Counted from the first letter of the stretch, positions 45,544 through 53,804 are shown. The stretch is DNA of 64,000 bases from Accumulibacter sp. (GCA_031257115.1 JAIRPF010000075.1:1-64000); one strand, 5' to 3'. Translations and numbers: made by a program. Notes: generated from the sequence alone by a model not told the origin.

Positions 45544-45843
45544 TCACGCTCGCACTTGCTCGATGCTGGCGTCACGCCCGTTGCAGATCACGCAGGCCGT
45601 CAGCGTCTGACCGTAGCGATCCGTGCCCTGCGCCCGGATTTCCGCCTGGACGCCGAAACACAGGTCGGCGAGCGCCTGCCTGGATCGCTGGCCGTGGGGT
45701 TGCTTGCGTTCAGGGGCATCGATCTCGGCGAGTCTGACCTTGACTTGCCGATACTGTCCGGGCTGACCGCATCGCGCGGTCAGCGTGTCACCGTCGGCCA
45801 CGGCGACGACGAGGCAGAAGAGGATGGCGGCGGTGGCGGGCAT
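45544..45843 (-). pseudogene. Staphylococcal-nuclease-like (SNase/TNase) protein, truncated
   Basis: The 99-residue product has a short signal-like hydrophobic start and the SNase core 'VADGDTLTARC' and 'VRLAEIDAPERKQPHGQRSR' (catalytic Arg/Asp region). It stops with TGA right after 'ASIEQVRA'. Family members continue with a Gly-Met-Ala-Trp-Val-Tyr stretch; after the TGA the same frame still reads 'VAWGYDQFV' before homology is lost. So a nonsense change in a Gly codon plus 3' loss inactivated the gene. Confidence 0.75.
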
Positions 45844-45854
45844 GAAACCGTCGA

Positions 45855-46208
45855 TTATTCTACATCACCGGTGTAAGGCTTCCATCCTTTCGGTATTGGA
45901 TCAGGTTCGTTGTATAGCACGTTACATGCTATGAAAATCAATCTCCCAGCTTCTTCGCTTTGAGTTTTTGCCGCCAGTTTTGCCGCGCACTTTGCGCCGC
46001 TATCATAACCAAACCATCCCCTTCCCGATCCTCTAACGATATTACTTAACCCTCCAGGATATTCGTTTTCGCAGATTTGTATGATCGCCTTTGCGGCAAT
46101 GTTATTTTGCACGTCTGGAAGTTTGTCGAGCAAACAGGTTGCGAAGTTCCCAGCGCTGGATGACATCGACACGAGCGATAAAAAAATTGTCACCACGGTT
46201 CTTTTCAT
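45855..46208 (-). CDS. Secreted hypothetical protein
   Basis: This 117-residue protein has a signal peptide ('MKRTVVTIFLSLVSMSSSAG'). The mature part has four Cys ('ATCLLDKLPDVQ', 'IQICENEYPGG', 'GAKCAAKLAAKTQS', 'IFIACNVLY') and would be periplasmic with disulfides. No family is recognised. Its ATG overlaps the stop of the PD-(D/E)XK gene (ATGA), so it is translationally coupled to it, although one product is predicted to be cytoplasmic and the other exported. Confidence 0.65.
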   Translation of the reverse strand: MKRTVVTIFLSLVSMSSSAGNFATCLLDKLPDVQNNIAAKAIIQICENEYPGGLSNIVRGSGRGWFGYDSGAKCAAKLAAKTQSEEAGRLIFIACNVLYNEPDPIPKGWKPYTGDVE

Positions 46209-46939
46209 TGGATCAAACCAAAATTGTTGATGTACATGTTGATGTCGTGCGTTCCGTTCAAATTATACTGCTTTCCTTTGTTGTCACGGCTAATCTGAAT
46301 TGACAACGCTTTCCCCTGGATTATTCCCGTGGTGCGAAGATGCTGGAGATGGCTTGAAGGAATAACGGCGTAATCCAGGCGAGTTCCTTGGCGCATGGCA
46401 AAAACATACCACGGATTAAACTTTTGGCAATCAATAAATGGCTTTTCCTGAATCGTGAATCCGAACGGCCTCCCATCAGAAACCCCGGAAGTCTTGACTT
46501 GAATGTGATGAAACTTGCCGTTTTTCTCCGCCACCATATCAACGCCTTGGTCAACGGCCATCAAGGAAACATTGAATCCCCAAAAAAGCAACTCGCTCGC
46601 CACGGCGTATTCGCCCGCTTTCCCAAGAAACAGGGTATTTGTCGCCGGGGGTGTTTGGGCAACTATGTGTACTATGGGCGCTGATGCGGATTTTTTGAGG
46701 GCGTAAACGCCTTTTCGTGGTTTTCTTTGTTTGTTCAATGGCTTGAAAAATATTTGTTTCTGCGTCTTGAGATTAGCCGCCATCGCGGCGTTCAATTTTT
46801 TTACAAAATCTTCCTCGGACAATCCAAGGTTCTTGTTTTTCTCCATCGCCAACTTCGTTATTTCGTTGACGTGCATTTCCTTCCTTGTTTCTGAAAGTAT
46901 GTCCTTTGCCACTTGAAGAATTGGTGATAATTCAGGCAT
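46205..46939 (-). CDS. HARE-HTH plus PD-(D/E)XK nuclease-like protein
   Basis: This 244-residue protein has two recognisable parts. Residues 4-83 resemble the HARE-HTH winged helix ('LQVAKDILSETRKEMHVNEI' ... 'RKGVYALKKS'), found fused to restriction enzymes and in RpoE/ASXL proteins. Residues 105-200 carry a restriction-endonuclease-like core: Glu110 in 'GKAGEYAVASELL', Asp134 in 'QGVDMVAEK' and Gln147-Val-Lys149 in 'HHIQVKTSG'. This suggests a DNA-targeting or restriction-like role, possibly in phage defence (inference). No modification gene is intact nearby. Base composition is AT-rich relative to the chromosome. Confidence 0.75.
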   Translation of the reverse strand: MPELSPILQVAKDILSETRKEMHVNEITKLAMEKNKNLGLSEEDFVKKLNAAMAANLKTQKQIFFKPLNKQRKPRKGVYALKKSASAPIVHIVAQTPPATNTLFLGKAGEYAVASELLFWGFNVSLMAVDQGVDMVAEKNGKFHHIQVKTSGVSDGRPFGFTIQEKPFIDCQKFNPWYVFAMRQGTRLDYAVIPSSHLQHLRTTGIIQGKALSIQISRDNKGKQYNLNGTHDINMYINNFGLIQ

Positions 46940-46956
46940 GATCGATCAATCTCCAT

Positions 46957-47544
46957 TCAATTCAAACAAAAAAAATCCCTTACTTGTTTGTCCAATCTTC
47001 GGCTTATATCCGATAAAGGACATTGAAATCCCTTGGCGTATACTCTGGCACAAGACAAAGATATAGGCTTCAATCCGTGCGTATGTTCATGAATCGTTTT
47101 AACGCCTCCTGGCACACCATAAAAACGCGCGAAATTCTGATGATTCTTTACCCCATCGAAACGTTCTCGCAAATTACTTGCTTCTTCAAGAAGAACCGTA
47201 TCGAATAATTGCTGCTGTTCCTGTTTTTTTGTAGCATTCCACTTCGTCGACTTTTTTGTTTTTGATGTCGTGTTGCCATCCATCTCTATATCCACGACAG
47301 CGCCTATCTTTTTTGTTATATACGAAAATATTTCTGTCTGTTCTTGCGTAAATCCCTTTGCTAATACATGCTTTTTTCCGTTAAACAACGGAACGTGAAT
47401 AAGCGTAGGATGAAAATGCTTGAAAATTTCAATCAAGCCGGTTTTTACATCATGTTCTGAAAATCCATTCAGGACATGACCGGAGAATACGATCCTGTAT
47501 GTTGTTCCCCGCGATTTAATCACATCGCTTGATTTATTTTTCAT
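46957..47544 (-). CDS. Phage-type HTH protein with N-terminal VFSG domain
   Basis: In this 195-residue protein the N-terminal 70 residues ('YRIVFSGHVLNGFSEHDVKT' ... 'GAVVDIEM') match a small domain found at the N-terminus of various zinc-ribbon and membrane proteins. The C-terminal part, 'NHQNFARFYGVPGGVKTIHE' then 'HTHGLKPISLSCARVYAKGF' and 'PLSDISRRL', is the lambdoid Cro/CI-like helix-turn-helix pattern. The combination is unusual. It lies between the XRE repressor and the nuclease-like gene in one AT-rich operon. Confidence 0.65.
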   Translation of the reverse strand: MKNKSSDVIKSRGTTYRIVFSGHVLNGFSEHDVKTGLIEIFKHFHPTLIHVPLFNGKKHVLAKGFTQEQTEIFSYITKKIGAVVDIEMDGNTTSKTKKSTKWNATKKQEQQQLFDTVLLEEASNLRERFDGVKNHQNFARFYGVPGGVKTIHEHTHGLKPISLSCARVYAKGFQCPLSDISRRLDKQVRDFFCLN

Positions 47545-47592
47545 CTATATCACGAATATCGATAATTGACGAACAATATTCACGTTCATGAT

Positions 47593-48093
47593 TCATGATT
47601 TCACCTTTTTTATTATCTCTTTTGACGCTTGCATCGCTATTTCTTCTGAATCCTTGATTTTGCATTTTTCTTTCTGCAACCCTTCGCACGAAGCGACAAG
47701 CAGCGATTGATTGGCTTCCATCTCCAATGTTCTAATGGCAAGCTGGATGTGTGCGTCGAGTTTTTTACGGCGTTCTTCAGGCAAAAGAAGGGTACGAATG
47801 ATTGCCGTGGTTACGGGACATTTTGTCAGCCCATAAATTTCCTGTATATTTTTTTCATCCCTTGGGTTTATTGACTTGGGGCTGTACATGCTTCCGATCC
47901 CCTTGACAAGCCAACTAATTTCTATTTTATAAAAGTCGGCAATGTTTAACGCAGGCTCGCCAAGAATATTCTTGGTTTTCCCGCTCAACCATGCTGAAAC
48001 CGAAGACGGTTTAACCTTGGCGGCTCTGGCAAGCTGGGCTTGCGTTGCTCCCGTCTTTTCAAGCAACTGTTTAATTCTGTCGGATAAATTCAT
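47593..48093 (-). CDS. XRE-family phage repressor
   Basis: This 166-residue regulator has an N-terminal helix-turn-helix ('RIKQLLEKTGATQAQLARAA' and 'KVKPSSVSAWLSGKTKNILG') and a helical C-terminal part without the Ser-Lys LexA-type peptidase motif, so SOS-type self-cleavage is not expected. The gene is divergent from a Cro-like gene, and its start codon abuts a palindromic operator (48093-48106), consistent with autorepression and a phage-like switch. It heads the AT-rich reverse-strand operon. Confidence 0.85.
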   Translation of the reverse strand: MNLSDRIKQLLEKTGATQAQLARAAKVKPSSVSAWLSGKTKNILGEPALNIADFYKIEISWLVKGIGSMYSPKSINPRDEKNIQEIYGLTKCPVTTAIIRTLLLPEERRKKLDAHIQLAIRTLEMEANQSLLVASCEGLQKEKCKIKDSEEIAMQASKEIIKKVKS

Positions 48094-48152
48094 TAGACAA
48101 GTCTAAATTCATTGGATGAAGATATGGCTTGCTTTTTTGTTAGATATATCTA
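48093..48152. promoter_or_regulatory. Divergent operators between repressor and Cro
   Basis: Two palindromes share the pattern TAGA-N4-TCTA: 'TTAGACAAGTCTAA' at 48093-48106, touching the repressor start, and 'TAGATATATCTA' at 48141-48152, 12 bases before the Cro start. Centre-to-centre spacing is about 47 bases. They are most likely the binding sites of the repressor and/or Cro. Confidence 0.7.
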
Positions 48153-48163
48153 CCATAACGGGC

Positions 48164-48388
48164 ATGGAAGCTCGAAAAATTGTTGAATATCTAGGCGGGA
48201 CGTGCAAAACGGCAAAAATTCTTTGTGTAGCCCCGCCGTCCGTAAGCAAGTGGATTGCTCGTGGGTTCTTCCCAAGAGCAAGACAGATGTATCTCGAATT
48301 GAGATTTCCGGAACTACGCGACGAAATCCTACCCCCTCCCCCCGCCACGGCCCGTGATGGAGTTGACACGGAGTCGGCTAATGCCTGA
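48164..48388 (+). CDS. Cro-like DNA-binding protein (YdaS-type)
   Basis: This 74-residue protein starts at the ATG at 48164. 'VEYLGGTCKTAKILCVAPPS' and 'VSKWIARGFFPRARQMYLEL' form the small helix-turn-helix of Cro/YdaS antirepressors ('gg..alA..lgv.~~~vs.W...g.iP..r'). The frame is also open upstream to 48116, but those residues are unlike the family. It is divergent from the XRE repressor across two operators, the usual lambdoid arrangement. Its end overlaps a methyltransferase fragment by 8 bases. Confidence 0.75.
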   Translation: MEARKIVEYLGGTCKTAKILCVAPPSVSKWIARGFFPRARQMYLELRFPELRDEILPPPPATARDGVDTESANA

Positions 48389-48506
48389 TATCCACGCCAT
48401 CCTCGACCCGTGCCGCGGCAGCCGGGCGTTTTACTTCGGCCCGCGCGCCGTGTTCGGCGACCGGTGGCGGGAAACCGCGACCGTCACTGATCAGCCTTCC
48501 TCCTGA
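48381..48506 (+). pseudogene. N-terminal fragment of a phage SAM-dependent DNA methyltransferase
   Basis: The 41-residue fragment 'MPDIHAILDPCRGSRAFYFG' and 'VFGDRWRETATVTDQ' resembles the start of phage DNA methyltransferases in which a Cys-Cys-Gly-Ser-Arg motif and 'FGDIRRE' occur. The frame ends exactly where a 'CCTTCCTCCTGAGGAAGG' repeat begins, so repeat insertion or recombination removed the rest of the gene. It starts inside the end of the Cro-like gene. Confidence 0.6.
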
Positions 48507-48975
48507 GGAAGGTGGCTCGCGGCAAAGCCGCGGGGCGGAAGGAGCCAAGAGGTCGAAGAGGAAAATGGAGCGCGAACGTCCTGCCCGCAAAATAAACGAA
48601 GCGGGCGTGACGCCCGCGCTCCATTTTTGAATTCGCGGCCCTTCGGGCCAAAGGTCATGAACTGGATTCCCGCATTCGCGGGAATGACGGGTTCTTTTTT
48701 GTTTTTCGTCGTATTCGTCGTGCTTATTGCTTTTCGCTCTTGTCTTTCTCCGTGGTTAATCGCTTTTTCTTTTAGTTTTCTCTCCGTGCCCTTCGTGGTT
48801 GAAGTTTTTGGCAAGAAAATAAATGGGAACACTCCAATCCCCGGTTTGAAAATCCACCTTTCAGGGCTGTGCGAAGGTTGCAATTCACAGTTTGAAGGCC
48901 GGGGTTTCGGTTGTGTCCGCGCGGAAGGCGAGGCAACTCGCTTCCGGGATCGTCTACAGCGCCAATTCTCGCGGG
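48507..48975. repeat. Repeat-filled gap: hairpin, GCGGGAAT palindrome and degenerate multi-hairpin repeat
   Basis: No gene is seen. 48492-48550 is a 'GGAAGGTGGCTCGCGGCAAA' unit. 48564-48625 is a hairpin with arms 'ATGGAGCGCGAACGTC' and 'GACGCCCGCGCTCCAT'. 48630-48690 is the right half of a composite unit ending 'GCGGGAATGACGG'. 48700-48810 holds strings of the 'CGTGGTTAATCGCTTTTTC' type. 48842-48913 is a degenerate copy of the multi-hairpin repeat ('CCCGGTTTGAAAATCCACCT' ... 'AAGGCCGGGGTTTCGGTTGT'). Confidence 0.75.
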
Positions 48976-49683
48976 TCAGGAAACGCAGCGCAGCAATCCG
49001 TCGAGGACGAGCGTTTCCTCCATCCGGTACGGAATGTTCAGGCAGGGCGCGATGCGGCGGGCGGCTCCTCCCGTCAGCAGGCAGACCGCCTCGCCTTCGG
49101 CGTGCGCGAACATCCGTTCGATGGCCCCGGCTTGCGCGTGCAGGCAGCCGGACACGATGGCGTCCTCCGTGTTGCGCGGCTCGCCGCGATACTCGCCCTC
49201 GGCATAGGGCAGCTGGGCGGTATGGCGGGAAAGCGCCGCGCACATCAGGCGCATGCCCGGCAAAATCAGCCCGCCGTGGAAAAGCCCGTCCGCGTCCAGC
49301 CAGTCGATCGTCGTCGCCGTTCCCGCGCAGACCACCAGGGACGCGCCCGCCGTTCTGGCGCGCGCGCCGATCATCGCCGCCCAGCGGTCCGCGCCGAGCC
49401 GCTCCGGCGGCTCGTAGGCGTTGCGCACTCCGTGCGCCGAGGCCGTGGAACGCAGCCAATGCAGCCGGCGGCCGGACGCCGCAGCGGCCGTTTCGACGAC
49501 CGCTTCGACCGCCGGCCCCGCGACGCAACACGCCACCACGTCCGCGCCTTCCGGCCAGCCGGCGGCGGCCTCGGTGAGCCGGGACGCTTTTTCGGTGGGC
49601 AGAGCGCCCATCGCCCGCCACGCCGAGCCGTCATGGATGCCCCACTTGATGCGCGAATTGCCGGCGTCGACGGCGACGATCAT
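48976..49683 (-). CDS. coaX: Type III pantothenate kinase
   Basis: CoaX (235 residues) catalyses the first step of coenzyme A synthesis. The ASKHA-fold motifs are 'IVAVDAGNSRIKWGIHDG' (phosphate 1), 'PERLGADRWAAMIGAR' with the catalytic Asp, 'VVCAGTATTIDWLDADGLFH' and 'GGLILPGMRLM'. It overlaps birA by ATGA, the usual birA-coaX pairing in betaproteobacteria. The protein is complete. Confidence 0.96.
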   Translation of the reverse strand: MIVAVDAGNSRIKWGIHDGSAWRAMGALPTEKASRLTEAAAGWPEGADVVACCVAGPAVEAVVETAAAASGRRLHWLRSTASAHGVRNAYEPPERLGADRWAAMIGARARTAGASLVVCAGTATTIDWLDADGLFHGGLILPGMRLMCAALSRHTAQLPYAEGEYRGEPRNTEDAIVSGCLHAQAGAIERMFAHAEGEAVCLLTGGAARRIAPCLNIPYRMEETLVLDGLLRCVS

Positions 49684-50489
49684 CGCGGCCTCAACGATAC
49701 GTCGCCGGACAGGCAGCGTTCCAGCCCGCCCGCCGTGCGCAGCAGCAGCGCCCCGTCGGCGTCGGCCCCGGCGCAGACGCCCTCTTTTTCGACCCGGCCG
49801 TCGCGCAGCAGGCGCACCGGCCTGTCTTGCCAGGCATGGAGCGCCTGCCAGGCGTCGCGCAATCCGGCGAACCCCTCCCGCTCGAAACGGTCGAAGGCCC
49901 GCGCCAGTTCGTCGAGCAGCGCGGCCAGCAAAACGTGCCGGTCGGGAAGCGCGGCGACGATTCCATCGAGCGCCGCCGGCGGTAACCCGGCGGCCCCGGT
50001 CTCGCCGACGCCTCGCGGCAGGCGCAGATTCAGCCCGACGCCGACCACGGCGCGGGCCGTTTCGCCGTCGGCGCCCAATTCGACGAGAATGCCGCCCAGC
50101 TTGGCCTCGCCGTGAAGAACGTCGTTCGGCCACTTGAGCGTGACGCCGGCCGCCCCGCAACGCGCCAGCGCGCGCGCGACGGCCACGCCGGCCGCCAGCG
50201 AAAGCCCGGAAAGGCGCGCCAGACCTCCGGAAAAAGTCCACAGAACGGAGAAAGTCAGGCTCGCGTCGGGCGAGGACGTCCATGACCGCCCCCGGCTGCC
50301 GCGCCCGGCGGTCTGCCGGTCAGCGACGAGCGCCGTCCCCGAAGGCGCGCCCGCCGCCGCTCGCCGCATCAATTCGGTGTTCGTGGACGCGCACTCGGTC
50401 ACGGCAACGACGTCGAACCGCCCGCCCGCCTCCGTCAAGAGGCCGTGCAGGCGGCGCGGATCGATCAGCAACGAAGAAGATTCGGACAT
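49680..50489 (-). CDS. birA: Biotin--[acetyl-CoA-carboxylase] ligase
   Basis: BirA (269 residues) attaches biotin to the carboxyl carrier protein. 'TECASTNTELMRRAAAG', the biotinyl-AMP loop 'DRQTAGRGSRGRSWTSS' and 'TLKWPNDVLHGEAKLGGILV' are intact. The N-terminal winged-helix repressor domain of E. coli BirA is absent, so this is a ligase-only form. The ATG at 50489 with AAGG upstream is used; longer starts add no homology. It is upstream of and coupled to coaX. Confidence 0.95.
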   Translation of the reverse strand: MSESSSLLIDPRRLHGLLTEAGGRFDVVAVTECASTNTELMRRAAAGAPSGTALVADRQTAGRGSRGRSWTSSPDASLTFSVLWTFSGGLARLSGLSLAAGVAVARALARCGAAGVTLKWPNDVLHGEAKLGGILVELGADGETARAVVGVGLNLRLPRGVGETGAAGLPPAALDGIVAALPDRHVLLAALLDELARAFDRFEREGFAGLRDAWQALHAWQDRPVRLLRDGRVEKEGVCAGADADGALLLRTAGGLERCLSGDVSLRPR

Positions 50490-50889
50490 GGGAGCGCCTT
50501 TCGAGGCCGCCATTATCCTTAAAAACCGGAATCCGGGTAAACGGAAACCCGGCGAGCGGAGCGGCTTTTCGAGGGGGCTTGTTCAACCACGACGGATACG
50601 ACGAAAAACAAGGGCAAAAAGCCTTGACCACGGCAGACACGACGTGCACAGCGAAAAGCAAAAAGCGAAGAAAATCCCCGTCATTTCCTTGATAAGCGGG
50701 AATCCAATTCGCCGCCTCCGGCCCGAAGGGTTGCGAATGCAAAAGACGCGGTGCTCCGCGCCGGAATCCACACTCTGGATTCCGGCTTCCGCGGAAATGA
50801 CGGATGCTTGTGCCGTATCTTGTATTTACGCGCCGGGTTGATAGTACAATCGTCCGCCATTCGTCCACCACTCCCCCGCCGCCGAAACC
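50490..50889. repeat. Gap between birA and the PfkB kinase with a composite palindromic unit (50679-50801)
   Basis: No gene is seen. 50585-50670 has strings of the 'ACCACGGCAGACACGACGTG' type. 50679-50801 is a complete 123-bp composite unit with decayed inverted ends ('CGTCATTTCCTTGATAAGCG' and 'GGCTTCCGCGGAAATGACGG') and the core 'GGCCCGAAGGGTTGCGAATG'. The promoter for the next gene should lie in 50810-50880. Confidence 0.7.
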
Positions 50890-51819
50890 ATGTCGCCTCT
50901 CATCTGTGGATCGATCGCCTACGACACGATCTTGGTTTTTCATGACCGTTTCGATAACCATATCCTGCCGGAGCAGAATCACAACCTGAATTTCCTGGCG
51001 CCCGAAATGCGCCGCGAGTTCGGCGGGTGCGCCGGAAACATCGCGTATGGCCTCAAGCTGCTTGGCGACGCGCCGAGGATCATGGCCACGGTCGGCGACG
51101 ACGCCGGCCCGTATCTCGACCGGCTCGACAGCCTGGGACTGTCGCGGGAGCACGTGCGGCGCGTCGAGGGCAGCCATACCGCGCAGGCGTTCATCACGAC
51201 CGATCTCGACGGCAACCAGATCAACGTGTTCCACCCCGGCGCGATGATCTTTTCGCACCTGAATCGCGTTTCCGACGCCGGGGATGTCACCCTGGCCATC
51301 GTGGCGCCGGACGGGCGGGACGGCATGTTGAACCACGCCGGGGAACTCGCCGCCGCCGGGATTCCGTTCGTTTTCGACCCGGGTCAAGGCCTGCCGATGT
51401 TCTCCGGCGACGAAATCCTGCATTTCCTCGATCAGGCGCTCTGCGCCTGTTTCAACAACTACGAAGCGAGGCTCGCCTGCGAGCGGACCGGCCTTTCGCT
51501 GGAGGCGCTGGCCGGAAGGACCGAGGCGCTGATCGTCACGCGCGGCGCCGACGGCTCCCACATCCATGCCGGCGGACGCCGGATCGACATTCCCTGCGTG
51601 CCCGCGAGCCAGGTCGTCGACCCGACCGGCTGCGGCGACGCCTACCGGGCCGGCCTCCTGTACGGCATCGCCAGGCATTGGGATTGGGAGCGCGCCGGGC
51701 GTCTGGCCGCCGTCATGGGCGCGATCAAGGCCGCCAGCCGCGGAGGGCAGAATCACGCCCCAAGCCGCGACGAAATCGCCGACCGCTTCGCCGCCGCCTT
51801 CGGCCAGACGCCTTGGTAG
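50890..51819 (+). CDS. PfkB-family carbohydrate/nucleoside kinase (adenosine-kinase-like)
   Basis: This 309-residue kinase has the ribokinase-fold motifs: the N-terminal 'ICGSIAYDTILVFHDRF', 'MRREFGGCAGNIAYGLKLLG' (substrate lid, G-G-x-x-x-N) and the catalytic signature 'VVDPTGCGDAYRAGLLYGIA' with the base Asp. Betaproteobacterial members of this type are usually annotated as adenosine kinase or carbohydrate kinase. The substrate cannot be decided from sequence alone. It stands alone between two repeat-filled gaps. Confidence 0.88.
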   Translation: MSPLICGSIAYDTILVFHDRFDNHILPEQNHNLNFLAPEMRREFGGCAGNIAYGLKLLGDAPRIMATVGDDAGPYLDRLDSLGLSREHVRRVEGSHTAQAFITTDLDGNQINVFHPGAMIFSHLNRVSDAGDVTLAIVAPDGRDGMLNHAGELAAAGIPFVFDPGQGLPMFSGDEILHFLDQALCACFNNYEARLACERTGLSLEALAGRTEALIVTRGADGSHIHAGGRRIDIPCVPASQVVDPTGCGDAYRAGLLYGIARHWDWERAGRLAAVMGAIKAASRGGQNHAPSRDEIADRFAAAFGQTPW

Positions 51820-51882
51820 CTTCCTTGGGCAATTCCGTTTCCGGGATGTTTCTGGATCGAGAGATGGCAGTTCCATTGCCCC

Positions 51883-51910
51883 CGTCATTCCCGCGAACGC
51901 GGAAATGACG
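51883..51910. repeat. GCGGGAAT-type palindrome
   Basis: 'CGTCATTCCCGCGAACGCGG' followed by 'AAATGACG' forms a short hairpin 64 bases after the PfkB gene, where it could act as a transcription terminator. The rest of 51820-52019 is string-type repeat DNA ('CGTCGTGTTTGCCATGTTCG'). Confidence 0.75.
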
Positions 51911-52019
51911 GGGGTTTTCCTTGCTTTTCGTCGTGTTTGCCATGTTCGTTGCGGTTAATCGCTTTCCGTTCTTGTTTTCCCCGCGTCCTCCAAGCTACCC
52001 CTGCGAACGCGCCGCCGTT

Positions 52020-53516
52020 TCAATCCCTGGTGAATCGCCGGTACTGGATGGCCTCGGCGATGTGCGCGGGCTGGACGGCGCGGCTGCCGGTCAGGTCGGC
52101 GATGCTGCGCGCGACGCGCAGTATCCGGTGATAGGCGCGCGCGGAAAGATTGAGGCGGGCCACGGCGTTTCTGAGCAGCGCCGCGCCGCTTTCGTCGGGG
52201 CGGCAATGGGCGTCGATCTCGCGCGGTTCCAGGCGGGCGTTCGGCTTGCCCTGGCGCTGGAGCTGGCGGCTGGCCGCCTCGGCCACGCGCGCGCGCACGG
52301 CGGCGGACGATTCTCCCTCGGGCGCGCCTTGCAGGGCTTCGGGCGAGAGCGACGGGACTTCGATTTGCAGGTCGATGCGGTCGAGCAGGGGGCCGGAGAG
52401 CTTGCCCCGGTAGCGGGCGATCTGATCCGGCGTGCAGCGGCACTTGCCGCGCGGATCGCCATGATGTCCGCACGGACAGGGGTTCATCGCCGCGACCAGT
52501 TGGAATTGCGCCGGAAATTCGGCCTGCCGCGCGGCGCGGGAAATATGTATCCGGCCGCTTTCCATCGGTTCGCGCAGCGCCTCAAGGACGCGGCGGTCGA
52601 ATTCCGGAAACTCGTCGAGGAACAGCACGCCGCGATGCGCCAGCGATATTTCGCCGGGGCGCGGAATGCCGCCGCCGCCGACCAGCGCGGCGGTGGAGGC
52701 CGTGTGATGCGGCGAGCGGTAGGGATGACGGCCGAATTGCTCCGGCTTGAACTGGCCGGCCAGCGACAGAATGGCCGCCGATTCCAGCGCCGCTTCCCGC
52801 GTCATCGGCGGCAGCAGGCCGGAAAGGCGGCTGGCGAGCATGGATTTTCCGGTGCCGGGCGGGCCGGCGAGCAGGATCGAATGCCCTCCGGCCGCGGCGA
52901 TTTCCAGCGCCCGCTTGGCCTGCGCCTGGCCGCGCACTTCCGAGAGGTCGAGCGTCGCGGCGGCCGGCGCGGCGTCGCCGTCCAGGGGCGGACAGGTTTC
53001 CAGCGGCCTCTGCCCAGTCAGATGGGCGCAAACGTCGAGCAGCGTGTCGGCGGCCAGGATGCGCGCGCCGTGCGCCAGGGCGGCTTCCCGCGCGCTCTCG
53101 CGCGGCAGGATGAATTCGCCCTCGCGCCGCGCGGCGGCCAGCACCATCGCCAGCGCGCCGCGAATCGGCCGCAGGTGGCCGGACAGGGAGAGTTCTCCGG
53201 CGAATTCGCAATCGCCGAGACTGGGCGGAATCTGGCCCGAGGCGGCGAGGATGCCGAGCGCGATGGGCAGGTCGAAGCGCCCGGATTCCTTGGGCAGATC
53301 GGCGGGCGCCAGGTTCACGGTGATGCGCCGGGCGGGAAATTCGAATCCGGAATTCTGCAACGCCGCCCTGACCCGGTCGCGGGCCTCCTTGACTTCCGTG
53401 TCCGGCAGGCCGACCAGCGTGACGCTCGGCAGCCCTCCGGCCAGATGCACCTCGACGGCGACCGGCGGCGCGCCCAGTCCGTCGAGTCCCCGGCTATTGA
53501 CGATGGCGAGCGACAT
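52020..53516 (-). CDS. comM: ComM/YifB Mg-chelatase-like AAA+ helicase
   Basis: ComM (498 residues) is a hexameric branch-migration helicase aiding recombination during natural transformation. The N-terminal Lon-protease-like domain contains 'VEVHLAGGLPSVTLVGLPDT' and 'ADLPKESGRFDLPIALGILA'. The AAA+ core has Walker A 'LLAGPPGTGKSMLASRL', Walker B 'GVLFLDEFPEF' and sensor 'VAAMNPCPCGHHGDP'. The CxCGxxGDPxxxCxC zinc-finger-like motif is present. The length is normal. It lies next to ubiK, as in many betaproteobacteria. Confidence 0.96.
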   Translation of the reverse strand: MSLAIVNSRGLDGLGAPPVAVEVHLAGGLPSVTLVGLPDTEVKEARDRVRAALQNSGFEFPARRITVNLAPADLPKESGRFDLPIALGILAASGQIPPSLGDCEFAGELSLSGHLRPIRGALAMVLAAARREGEFILPRESAREAALAHGARILAADTLLDVCAHLTGQRPLETCPPLDGDAAPAAATLDLSEVRGQAQAKRALEIAAAGGHSILLAGPPGTGKSMLASRLSGLLPPMTREAALESAAILSLAGQFKPEQFGRHPYRSPHHTASTAALVGGGGIPRPGEISLAHRGVLFLDEFPEFDRRVLEALREPMESGRIHISRAARQAEFPAQFQLVAAMNPCPCGHHGDPRGKCRCTPDQIARYRGKLSGPLLDRIDLQIEVPSLSPEALQGAPEGESSAAVRARVAEAASRQLQRQGKPNARLEPREIDAHCRPDESGAALLRNAVARLNLSARAYHRILRVARSIADLTGSRAVQPAHIAEAIQYRRFTRD

Positions 53517-53552
53517 GGCGGCGCGGCCGGGGCGCGGCGGGCGAAAGCCGGA

Positions 53553-53804
53553 TCATTCGCCGCCGTCCGGGTCGACGGGCTTCTCCAGCCGCGCGACGCG
53601 CTCTTCCAGCGCCTCCAGTTTCTCGCGCGTGCGTTGCAGGACTTGCGCCTGTATGTCGAACTCCTCGCGGCCGACCAGATCGAGCCTGGCGAAAAATCCG
53701 GAGAGCAGGGCGCGGACGTTTTTCTCGATGTCGGCGGCCGGACTGGCGGCGAGCAGCGCGCTCAGGCGGGCGCCGAGTTCTTCGAAAATCTTGGAGTCGG
53801 GCAT
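53553..53804 (-). CDS. ubiK: Ubiquinone biosynthesis accessory factor UbiK
   Basis: UbiK (83 residues, BMFP/YqiC family) binds UbiJ and supports aerobic ubiquinone synthesis. '[20 protein letters not shown]' and '[20 protein letters not shown]' precede a C-terminal coiled coil ('[20 protein letters not shown]'). This is the family layout. It sits 36 bases upstream of comM. Confidence 0.93.
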   Translation of the reverse strand: MPDSKIFEELGARLSALLAASPAADIEKNVRALLSGFFARLDLVGREEFDIQAQVLQRTREKLEALEERVARLEKPVDPDGGE

